Of a stretch of DNA of 64,000 nt, positions 1-11,200 are shown one piece after another. The position numbers were made by a program, and so were the translations under genes. This DNA is from Neurospora tetrasperma FGSC 2508. Its lineage: Eukaryota > Ascomycota > Sordariomycetes > Sordariales > Sordariaceae. The notes beneath the pieces are model-generated. The model was not told the DNA's origin. It made no database searches and saw nothing but the letters and a program-made list of their open reading frames with translations. The stretch lies in assembly GCF_000213175.1 (NCBI RefSeq), contig NW_009799103.1:1686977-1750976 (forward strand), written 5' to 3'. The number at the start of each line of letters is the position of its first letter. Within the stretch, counting starts at the first letter, position 1.

Positions 1-2517
1 TGAGACGGGACGGGAACTTCTCCCATGTACCCTCGGGGAGTTCGTCGTCCATGGTAGTGTACACTGTATGGTGCCCCAACACGCAGCACCTCAACCGCTA
101 GTGCATTCCCAATCAAAAGCCCAAGGATTGTGTGTGGGTACCTAGAGGTAGGTAGGCTTGTACCGATACCTAATACCGTACGTTTCTGCGGAGTCAGTAG
201 AGGTACTTTAGGTACCGGGCTGCCAGGATGGAGACGTTACCATATCAGGCCAGGGGGCACTAGTGTACTGGGGTTGATTACGGTACCGGTACAGTGCATA
301 CTTTACACAACGCTTGGTAAATGATACTATTCACTCTACACTAGTGGTCAGCGGACCGAGACTTGACAGGAAACAGTGTTCACCCCTCCGTCGTTCTTGC
401 TAAGAAGAAAGAGACCTAGGTGTGGTCATGGACACGGCTGACGACGAAGTTCGCCTGCAGGCCGTAGTAAACTTTGAGAGGCCGCCTGCCGATAGAAGAC
501 AAGATACAGTGTTTTACAAGCCAAGAAGTGAGAGTGCAGTACACCAAAACGATTCGACTCGGAAGGACTATCTGGTAGGAGCCATCAGAATGGACCGAGT
601 TGGGTGAGGAGAAACGGACAGAACGGAGAAGTCAGGCTCTCTCAGACCGGTCCTATTGTCATCAGTTTCATCGGTCGCTTTCACACTTCACTCACACCCC
701 GCTAAGCCCAAAGAAGAAGTAATGCGATGGTGTGAAGGGAGCTGTGGGAGCCAACCGCCGGGGGGGGGACTGATGGTTGACTCGGCGGACAATGACCCGT
801 CTGGCTGATGGCCGCTTATGGCTGACCTCGCGGAGGACAGAAAGAGGGGTGAATGGGTTTAGTGTAGGGGGCCAAGCAATCCCCCCCGGTACAGGATACC
901 GATGCATAAAGTCCAATGGATGCGGGCATGGTAAAGTGTAAAATTGGATGGTCGATTTGGGTCGACATCTTCAGGTGAGGCCTATTTTCTTCTTTTCTGG
1001 GTGACAGCTGGTTCGCGCCCCGAATCAGATGCAAAAAGCCAGGCATGGGGTCCAGTCCGGCATGTTCGCTGCATACACGTGTTGCCTACGAGCTGTGTGT
1101 TGTTATGCGGCGACATATTGCGCCATGCTTCAGACGTCTTTACAGCAATTACCAATCTACTGGTGTCGCCTGGAATGTTGGGAGTGGACATGGGGATGAC
1201 ACGAAGACCATTGATATCGATGTCTGTAGAGTTATAAGCGTCTTGGTGAGGATGGATTAGCCTTTCTGCCCGAGCACATAGCGGGAATACTTCAGATCCC
1301 GATGGTTTTTCGCATGGATGTTCTGTGGATATGTATAGCAGGGGGCCGAAGACATCCGTACCTCTATGCAGTACCTCTAGCTTGTAAGCCATCTACCTAT
1401 CCAATACCTATACTGTGGTGTCGAGCTGGCTATGTACAAAGCTATAGTTTGGTTAGTTTGGTAAATTTGGCTTGCGACACCGGTGTGAACAGTAGGCGGT
1501 CCCCCGCGGCCATTCATAATCATGAGACGGAGAAGGAAAAAAAAAAACAAGGAAAAAAAAAAGCAAATTAGTTTTGGACTATTGGGCAGTGTTATTGATC
1601 ATGCACGTGCATAATCGACCCGCATCCTCGTCTTTGTGATATGAGTCGGTCGTTAGCTGATGCCCCGATGGTCGTTAACGAATCCCGATGGTCACTGAGC
1701 GCCGAAACGCTACCGGCACAGGCCGAAATTGCTAAGGAGGGGTTACCTGCTACCACTTACTAGAACTTATCCACTCTCCAATCCCCACGCTGGGCCGTTC
1801 ATGGATGCTCCAGTGGAGTCCAGGCGCCTTCAACCGTCTGCCTGTTACGGCATATGCCAAATTACTGCAGTGACAAAGGCTTCACCACACATCGACGACG
1901 GAACGCATTTTGGCGGTGAGAAAGATCCTAGGAGCATGCCTGATGAGGTACAAGTCGGGGGAACAGTAAAATGCCCAAGAGGACACTTTTGTCCGGTATC
2001 AAACAGCTGCCCGAACCTAGACTGAAGACCTTGACGTATGAGCGGACTCACTACTAGCGTATAGGTGCACCGAGCCGCCGTCTGATATCCGGACCTTTTC
2101 CGGAACACAGGTATCGATACTTCTCCAGTGAGCCAAATTTTTAATCCCGTGGCTGTGCTGGACCGTCTGGGTTCCAGTCGTGCAATCTGGTCAACTGTCA
2201 ATCTCGATCGAATGCAGGCACGCAAGCATTGGTCCAGCGAGGTCCCTTGATGTGTCCTTGAAGTGTTCTTGAGATCAGCCCGGAGTCTGTGGCTTGAAAG
2301 CTGTCGCCACAGGTGTTGTCGGGTTTGCGACCTGTCTCGGCTGCACCAAATCGCGACGACTGGATAGCCGTTCTCCGATCTTCAAGATCCCATATCATCT
2401 CGGCGGCTCGACCTAACCGCGATGTCTGGATCCCGGATCTAGACCCCGCGATGCTCTCAAGAGGTAAGCGTGCCTGCCCGCCCAACCAACAACACACACT
2501 CACAACAGCCACTACAA

Positions 2518-2576
2518 ATATAAACAACAACAATGATAATAACAATAATAATAACAACAGCAGCAGCAATAACATA
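2518..2576. repeat. AAC/AAT/AGC-rich trinucleotide tract
   Basis: An imperfect run of AAC, AAT and AGC triplets. In one frame it reads as Asn/Ser-rich and on the other strand as Leu-rich, which explains the spurious ORFs there. Confidence 0.8.
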
Positions 2577-2651
2577 TTCTAATGTTGCGGCACGGCAGCC
2601 CAAGTTTGGACAGCACTTCCTTCGTAAGTCGGGATTTGCTTGCGGTCAGAT

Positions 2652-2674
2652 AAAAAAAAAAAAAAAAAAAAAAA
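2652..2674. repeat. Poly-A run (23 A)
   Basis: An uninterrupted homopolymer of about 23 A. No recognisable retroelement body lies on its 5' side, so it need not be a retroposed tail. Confidence 0.85.
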
Positions 2675-2953
2675 CTCTAGCGAGATTTCCCCGAAATTTC
2701 CCTCTGCCATCGTCGATGCACCGTTGGAACCGTAGAGCACGCACACTGTGAGTTTACAAAGCGAGTCCCGAGGACAGCGAGGAGTCAACAACAAGCCCTG
2801 GTCCGAGTCCACATTTCCCAGCGCCGGCCGGGGGTGGATTGTGTGTGTGTCCGATCCCAGGGGTTGGCTGGACGGTTGGATGCCCAAAACAGACGAGACC
2901 AGCGGAGATGGGAGTCCACAACGGATACCACGACAAAATTGACACAAGCTCAA

Positions 2954-2961
2954 TGACGTCA
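2954..2961. promoter_or_regulatory. CRE palindrome TGACGTCA (1 of 4)
   Basis: Exact full CRE octamer, the half-site pair bound by CREB/ATF-type bZIP factors. It is one of four in 2.7 kb of gene-free DNA. Function is inferred from the motif alone. Confidence 0.4.
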
Positions 2962-4138
2962 CAGGCGTTATTTTTTTTTTCTCCCTTCCACTCCCATGAG
3001 GAACATGCTGGGGTCCTGGACTTTACCGAAATCGCACTACAATTGCGAAGGTCAATAGTTTGAGAGCCAAATGGCCTCATTGAGAGAGTATCGATAACAC
3101 TTTTTCCTCTTTTCTTAGCACCAAGGGAGGGGAGGACCATTTGCATGTGCGGGGGAAGGAGGAGAAAGAAGAGGGGGGGGAGACCTTTCATCCTCTCGTC
3201 GCACATGTGCCCTTTCAAGCCACGTTATGGTTTTCTTCGACATTGGGCCGCCAGAAGCAACGAACAGATAACCAGGGGCTGTATTAGGGGAAGCATTGAC
3301 AATCGTCTTGGCAAGACCCGTGTTCGGGACGAGCGTCGATCTTGGCCTGTCTAAGGCGCAGGTGGTTCTGGAAGTTCTGCCACCGATTTCTTCATTCCAC
3401 TGGGAAATTCGAAATGGGAGCGACCCCCTCAGCCGGAGCCAAAAGCAACGTGCCTAGGTACCTATGAGAGCTGTGACAGAAAGGGGAGAGATCAATGACC
3501 GTGCACAAACCGTTATCAAATCTACGATCAGTGTCTCGCTTCCAGAACGTTTTGTGCTCTGGTCAGCTATTGGATATTGTCCGAATAGACAATCTCGAAT
3601 CCATCGCAAAATCTAGCTCCCCCGTGTAGCATATATGCATCTCGATATATCTACCGATCTGCCGACGCTGTTCGGGCGACTGAATCAAAGTCTCACAGCT
3701 TCTTCGGAGTCGCTCACTTTCAACTTTGTTGTGAGAGCGCTGCACAGCTGGTGGATGGCTGGCACCACGATACTACCGAGACGTGGGCAAACTTGCAAAA
3801 GATTTCGTAGGAAAAGGCATAATCAACAGCAACAGACAAAAAACCGCATTCGCACGGCACAATGCTTGAAGGGTAAAGAGGGTTCACGCAGGTGAGCGGC
3901 GGCAGCAGGGCTCGTGCAAGGTTACTGCAGGTAGGGTCCAATGAGATAAACCTCCCGTCGGGCACGCCCAGCGATTTCCGCGATTTCGGTTGAGATTTTC
4001 CTGCTCAACCCTCCCGCTTCTACACTCACTACACTACACGGACAAGCCAGCCCCGTCTGGACTCAAGCCCCACACAGCGCCCGACCTCCATTGACCGGCT
4101 GACGCGTCCGGGAAGGGATCCATTTCCTCAAAGGTGTC

Positions 4139-4153
4139 GGCCGGCCGGCCGGC
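4139..4153. repeat. GGCC tandem/palindromic tract
   Basis: Alternating GGCC units followed by GGCGCGC make a very GC-rich, self-complementary tract that can fold back on itself. Role unknown. Confidence 0.7.
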
Positions 4154-4263
4154 GCGCAACAATGCCAGTTCGGCTACAAAGAACGTCTGAAAATGCTGTC
4201 CATCCCTCCGGCTTCGCGATCCCAAACACCGGATTCACAATTGTGGTCGGTCAGCCTCGCACT

Positions 4264-4283
4264 AAAGCATGACGTCATGCTTT
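4264..4283. promoter_or_regulatory. 20-bp perfect palindrome centred on a CRE
   Basis: AAAGCATGACGTCATGCTTT is identical to its reverse complement over 20 bases and has TGACGTCA at its centre (4270-4277). This is the second of the four CRE octamers and by far the most symmetric. It suggests an optimal homodimeric bZIP site (inference). Confidence 0.5.
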
Positions 4284-4893
4284 CTCCAATTCTCCAGAAC
4301 AAATTCGTTCGTCTCCGCTGCATGAAAACGCCAAGTGGTGGGCTCCAGGTAGGATGCGTTAAGGGGCCCAATTGGGGGAGGCCCGCTTTGGGGAGAAAGG
4401 CTCCGGCCCGGCGTGCCCACTGCGTGTGAAAGTAAAAGGGCCCGCTAAACCTTGTCAAACATCGATCGCGAAGAAATCACAACATTGTAATGGAGTGGTG
4501 GGCCGAAAAAAAAGAAAAATTGAAGAGAAAGCCGAAGCATATGGGGAAGGAAAAAAAAAAGGCCAAAAACATGGTGCGCTGTCCCCGAAAATCTTCCCTT
4601 TGACGCCATCACTTGGCGCATAACCGAAGAGTAGTGCAGGCCGAAGCCCGTTTGCCGTGCCCGGGCGACTCCGACCCCCCGCGGGACCGGTCAACGGTTA
4701 CCGTAGTGATCAATCGTGACAGAGTCGTGATTTTCCCCCGCATCGCGCTGAGATGAGGTTGGGCGTGAGACTGAGATTGAACCCGAAACAGGGGGAACAC
4801 ACTTGAGGAGGCAGTAGCATCGCCTGATACATAGCCGTAGCCGCGGCTCAAGATGCGACCTTCTCAAGCGCTCTGGAGCCGTGGCTGAGGAAA

Positions 4894-4901
4894 TGACGTC
4901 A
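4894..4901. promoter_or_regulatory. CRE palindrome TGACGTCA (3 of 4)
   Basis: Exact octamer, followed about 40 bases later by a T-rich stretch that ends in 22 T. Motif-based call only. Confidence 0.4.
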
Positions 4902-4943
4902 TACTCGTCTGACGCGCAGCAATGTCTTTTTTCGTTTTGTTTG

Positions 4944-4965
4944 TTTTTTTTTTTTTTTTTTTTTT
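4944..4965. repeat. Poly-T run (22 T)
   Basis: Homopolymer of about 22 T following a TTTTGTTTG-type T-rich stretch. Confidence 0.85.
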
Positions 4966-5642
4966 CCGGGTTAGGGGTACACATTAGTCCTGAAGAGATC
5001 GTTAGCCTGATACTAAACAGAGGCTCTAAGCAGGGGGGGACAAACTGCCCTGTACATGCCTTGTAACTTTACCAATTATAGAAGGTAGGGAGGAGAGGTT
5101 TTAGGTGATTCTGGCGGTCCCGAGCTACCTAGGATAGGAGGTTTCAGCTGTGTGCGGTTGTTGGTACCTAATGGATCCCATCTTGTAATAAGATGTAGAA
5201 CACGTAGGCATGTAACAGACTAACAACTTTACAAGGACTGATGTATACTGCGGGTAGACCTTTCTCCAGTCCCCCAGGGCAGTTTCCGCTGCTCTGGGTC
5301 CAGGTGCAACTGAACCGAGTGTTTCGAATGCGAGAGTCGCGAGAACTTCAGTCCAATTCCCATTTCCATCCCATCGTTCAGTTCAGGTACAGTGCTCGCA
5401 CGCCACCTCCGGCTGTTGTCTGACGGTGATACATCCCGTGATTAGTGGTGTTCAGCGTTGCCATTTCCAAGTTCAATCTGGGCCAAAAAGATACTTTCTC
5501 TTCAGTTTCCACTCATCTTGACCTTCCCTTTGGGCATCTATCCCAAAAAATGGCTTTTTATTGAAAATGGGACACCTTCTGTCAGGTGAAGTTTACCGCC
5601 TTTTCCGAAGGATTCATTCGGGGCCCTGTGGGGTTGAGCCTA

Positions 5643-5650
5643 TGACGTCA
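5643..5650. promoter_or_regulatory. CRE palindrome TGACGTCA (4 of 4)
   Basis: Exact octamer, the rightmost of the cluster. I saw no further full octamer elsewhere in the window. Confidence 0.4.
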
Positions 5651-8165
5651 CCGTGGGGAGGTTCCTCGCACTTGCACTAGGCTCGCTCGGCTTAACTGGG
5701 GTTGGGCGAATTGGGAATGGCATCCATCCAAGCATCCCGTCTTACAAGGGCAGCTCCTACACTATGGTAGGTACCTAGAAACTGGCGTACTGTAAGGAAC
5801 CACGGCATGAAATGGCGGGAACTGTGTCCCACTTGGATGGCCCGCAAAGCCCAGTCGAACGCTCTCGCACACTGAATTCGATCCGACAACTTCACACAAC
5901 GGAACTGAAACGCGCTGTGCACTTGACAATTGCCCCGGCGTGATTGTCTCTCTGAGCTTTCTCCTTGCCGATCAGGGTACCCGTACCTACGCTACAGCCT
6001 TTTAGTGTACCTACTACAACCCGCGCGCGGTCTTAGTGCGACGTTACACGACTGCCTGAGAATGGGGCGGGGCACGCGAGCGACAGACGCACATCTTCAC
6101 CACTATTTGTTCAATTTGCGAATCAGCTCTTATCAACCACCCACGTCCATCCGAGAAGCTACTCTCGTACGTACACTATAGGAAGACATATCCAAGTGGC
6201 CCACAGCTTGCTTCAATGCGCACACGGTTCTCTTCAAGTCTTTGCGAAAGACGGATTACCTTATGTTCTTGTTCGGAACAATACTCCCATAGGCTTGCTT
6301 GCGATTAGACAATTTTGATTCACAATGCTCTTCTTCTATTTAACAATGTTCGATCGGCATTTATGTATCCGGTGTCCACATATCCATGTCTTTTTCGATC
6401 GGGCTATAATCCCTATATCCCGGTCCACGGTTTTAAAGGAAAGAGGTACCTACGTACATAACATAGAAGTAGGATCAAGACCAGCAGAAGCAAAGTTGGG
6501 CTGGGCCCGTCTGGTCAGCCTTACCATGATCTCTTTCCCCTTTTAGTTACTCAACCAGTCACTGTGTAAAAGAGACGCGAAAACAAACTCACCAGTCGGG
6601 TCTTCGCATGCTTGTAGATTCACATATTGCACTATGAGGCTTTGACATGGTCCGTTGTCCTCTGATCGTGGGGGTAGAACGGGCGTTATTATAAAGGGCT
6701 ACGTTATCGGTTAACGGACATTGGAATCAAGCCCCTCACGCGCGCAACCCTAGATGCTACTTACTTAGCGCTACAGTACCTATGTATGAATTACGGACAA
6801 AGAAGGGGCGGAAATCGCCCTCGCGTGGGCTGTCGCGTCTTGCAATTTACAGGTCCATTGCGAATCCCTTCTCATCTCTTTTCTTGCCAAACAGACTAGT
6901 GCAAGTCTTTGTTGCATAGGGATTCCACCAGTTGCCCGTTATCAGTTCACAAGGTCGGAAAGCCCAGTACACAGTGGCAGTAACCTACCGGCCCGGAATT
7001 ATCATTTATCGAAATCGAGATCGGACGAATTCTGCTGATGTGTGTCAACACATGGGATGACAGGCCCCTTACCGAATGGGGAAATAATTTCTTGAATAAT
7101 TCGAGTGAAAATTCGGATATCCCACTAAATCGAAAATCGATGTTAAGCTATGAACAAGACATTGTAAACTCGGGACTCACGTCCGAGGCATCTAGAATAT
7201 CTCGCGACACTGAGGGCGTTGACAGATGCTTCGTTGCAGCCGGACTTGGTCGGTTATTCCTCCCATTCGTCTTCTACGGAAGGCGTGTCTTACGAGCATC
7301 TCCTTGTACTTTCCGTTGCCTTCGATTCCTGCTGCTGTTCAACGCTCCTATGGTGCCCTCCAATATATGCTCAACGGCTACTTTACCTCTTTGATCTCAA
7401 GGCTGCAACTGTGGTTTTGTACCTACGTCAAGGTCTCTCAATGTGTGGAGAATGATCAACACGCCCATCACATCATTCAGTTCTTCTGGTGTAGTTGACA
7501 ACTGAAGTGTCTATCTTCGCTGCCAATAACACATCCGTCCCAATAATCACGTGTCACGATGCGTACAGTACTGACTTGCAGAAGCTATTATACACTACAT
7601 TACACACGTGCATGAAGCTGTGTAAGTACATATACACTATACCTGCACGCTACATAGTGTAATTATCCACCTAAATGTGACTTTGCTCGGCTCGTTCGTC
7701 CTTCGAGCAAAAAAGCCAAGGAGCCGGGTCCTCTCTATTTTTAGTGCCAAGCAGGAAGGGCGGTGATCGGCAAACGGAATTAGAGGAGCAGATCTGATTT
7801 TTCTTTCCCTCGTTGTGATGTCTCTCTATCGCTGAGTGGTTGGTCGGCTCGGCAACATTTTCCTATCACAAAATAAAACAAAAGAAAAAAAAAAAAATTT
7901 AAAGAAAAGAGAAAAAAACTTTCCCATTCGATCTTTCCCCGATATGGGACTTTCTCCACTTTGCCATTGCTGTTATTAGCGATACATATGTAGATACGGT
8001 CTATGTGTAAGAATTACAGTACATGTTCGCAGCACGGCAACATGGAATTGAATATACCTACAACGGACTTCCGGTTGGCGGTTCCTTCTTTAACGGACAT
8101 GGACATATACCGTATTACTCGAGATTGGGCTTCAGGAAGGCGCTTTTTTATGCCAGCCATAAAGA

Positions 8166-8232
8166 GGGTTAAAGGTGTCAGTCAACTATCATGATGTACA
8201 TGCTTCTTGCTGCTTCTTTACACCTTTAACCC
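8166..8232. repeat. 13-bp inverted repeat with 41-nt loop
   Basis: GGGTTAAAGGTGT (8166-8178) is the exact reverse complement of ACACCTTTAACCC (8220-8232). The arms are perfect and the spacer is 41 nt. It could be a hairpin in RNA, a factor-binding pair or the ends of a tiny non-autonomous element; no target-site duplication is evident. Confidence 0.7.
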
Positions 8233-11200
8233 TGCTTATACCTGCGCTAACAGTGCCTTCCCGAACCTCGATTTGAAAATTATACGGTAGTATATGGTAA
8301 ACGCAGAACTAGAGGTAGTTCTACTACGCAGTAGACGGGGCATGCGTCTAGCCACGCCTTCTCATTCTACCCCGCGAGAAGATCAACTGTAATGAGCCTT
8401 GATGGTCACAAGCTCCTCACTTCTATTTGACCGAACTCCAATGAGCTCAGATACTCTTTCCACATCGTCCAACAGGCAACATAGTACCTCTACTGTAGGA
8501 AATCGAGAACATCACAAATAGGTAAGGTACTTGGTGGCAAGTCAAACACTGGCCAGTCTTTATGACAGTCACTTTGCAGGTGTCAGAAGACAAATGTGGT
8601 TCAACTGGACCCTTCTAACCTGACAGGATCATCTTGAATTTCAGCGCATTTCTAGGTACGGTGGCTTTCTAATTTGTCGAAAGTCGAGTGACTATTCCGT
8701 CAAACGAGCCGCTTTCACCACAAGGACTTCCTCTCGTAGACATGATGGGGGCCATTTTTCTGCGTGAAGGAGATCACAAGGTCTGCAATGTGTCTGTCCA
8801 TGCACCTTGTGCTGTTGCTGGAATCATCACTTCCCTTTCATCCCTCTTCCGACTATTTACCGCGCCGCGTGGACGATGTCGTTTGTACAAGTTCGTCGCA
8901 TGGACTCTTCTCGAGTGGCGAATTTGTCGTTGCAGAGGGATACATTGAGAACAGATCGGGGGTGACTTGAAAGAGAGTGTGGGTTAAGAAGTAAGATGCA
9001 CTGGGTCATGCCGTTGGGAATCTTCATGAACTCCCTCTGGCGGTGATGATTCGTCATGTCTCGACCAACGTCTACCTGCTGCTTTTGCAGGATCATCGAG
9101 ATCAGACTCTGCCTGTTGACGGCGTCATTCTGTGTGCCTGTTTGCCGCCTGCTCACTCTACCTTCTGATTCTACCTTCTTGTCACATGTCCTTGGGTAGG
9201 TAGCTTTGGATGCCGGACAATGGGAATTGTTACAGCCCGTCACAGATCTCATGGACGATTAAAGAACGCGAATCTGAAGCGAGTGAGATGCTGCTCTCAT
9301 AAACGTCAAGTCCAGACGAAAATGTCTACCGTGTAAACTCGTATATGCCAGGCGGTGGATAAAGGCCATCGACTTGCACATAATGCACCCAAAAGAATAG
9401 ACCAACATAGTATTTGAGTCACTCAACCACGCAGTTCCTAATGTATGAGTTTGACAGTCAATCCGATATGCTTACTATCCTGTATCCAATCCTATTTAGG
9501 CACATTCGCAGCACCAAAGCTTCATATCGTCATGGGCGCATCGAAATGACAATGCGCTGTGGGTATAGACGCTCCTAAATGTGAAGACTCAACACCATAC
9601 GACGTTCGAGTAGGCGAGGTCCTGCGCTAGAGATAATGCGGTATGCTCTTTGCTGCTTTCTCTCCCTTTGTCTGCCTGGAATTGCAACCCGCAAAAGGGC
9701 TTGGGGAAAGGTTACATGTAGGGATGCAAAATCATTGCGATTGCATGGGTATAACAGATCTAGGTTCATACATATGTAGAGGTAGGAATAAACTCCGCTT
9801 TGTTCAGCGTCCCGATGGAATTTCGGAGTCCTGTAACTCATCAACTCTAGTCTAGGTAGGTACCTTAGTAGATACCGGAACGTCACGGTGCTTGCCAGTG
9901 CATGCGTGATACTGTCCCGAGTAAGGTACCTATTTCCAGAGAAAAAAATAAAAATCACTCCATGTTCAAGACACCGTCAGTGGGTTTCGACATTCAACTC
10001 AACACAACTCAAAACCTAGACTACATATTTGTGGTACATATCCCTTCTCTCTCTTTTTATGCGCTCTTCTGTCGTGATGCCTTAGGTGTATACATACGCC
10101 CTTTGCAACATTATATTCCATGCGATCCTACAAATGTTTATCGTGATATCATCATCCAATGCTTGATCACGGAAGTTCACCTTCTCATTTCCGTACATAG
10201 TAGGTACCCTACCTATGCATGTGCCTTGCAGTTGAGTGTGGAAAAGTCGTAGGTATGCTCCTGATGCCCCATCAAACGCATGCAAAGACACTATGGCTAA
10301 CAAGATGGATCTCGCGAGCCCGCATTGCTTTCACTTTCACTAAGGCAACTATATGCAGCTGCGAGTCTGACAAGAGGCCGGGGGATATGTTATATGCCGG
10401 CTATGTAGACATGTACAGTATCTATCAAGTGTCTGCCTTCTCCCTGCACCCATTCGCCACTGCTGGACGGAACTCCGCAATTCATGTTAGAAGGTCTTCC
10501 CTGATATTGACCAACTGCAAAGCGCGCGTCTTCTAGAACCAACAGACAGGAACATGTAGGCAAGCTGTAGAGTACCTCTATGTTCCAATCAACAGTGATG
10601 GATAGGTCAGGAACCTGGGGGATTTCAAGAGACTCGAGCAGTCTCCAAGGTTGGATCTGCCTTACATCTGCTTGGGAACCTAAAGGACGGAGTCTAATCC
10701 ACCACACTTGTACCATGGAGACTCGCGAAGTTTTGCCACAATCTTCGTATTGACTGCCGGGCAGGGCGTGTACGAGCGCTCCATCAGCCAGCATATGCCA
10801 GCAGATGTGTCTGTTCAGTTAGTGAAGACTCGAGGACATTGCCCACCACTCTAACTTGGGTGCTCTTCAACGTACAGGCACGGGCTTGCCCTGTACAGAT
10901 CTGCCCCTCCATCCGGCGCTCGTAGAGGGAGAGATTCGGGGGCAAATTTCACGAGTCTCCACGATACGTCCCGAGTTTGCATAGTCGTCTAGCCCAGAAA
11001 ACCGACATGAAGCTAGGTATTGACGTTGACTGCGATTCAACCCTCCCCTGGCAGTCTGCAGATTACCTACTTCTAGGCTGCTACGTCATGTATAAATGTT
11101 GAGCAAGCGTCACAGATGGGATGGATCAGCTACCACATGTCAGAAATCTGATTTCAAAGAACATCAGATAAGCTATCAAACGCCGTGGGACGCTGTTACA

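Noticed and set aside
982-1392. 136-codon minus-strand ORF in the desert
   Set aside because: No recognisable domain, no promoter-like context and unbiased codon use; about the length expected by chance in 14 kb.
10390-10794. 134-codon minus-strand ORF in the desert
   Set aside because: The composition is somewhat protein-like, but no family motif, signal or splice context supports it.
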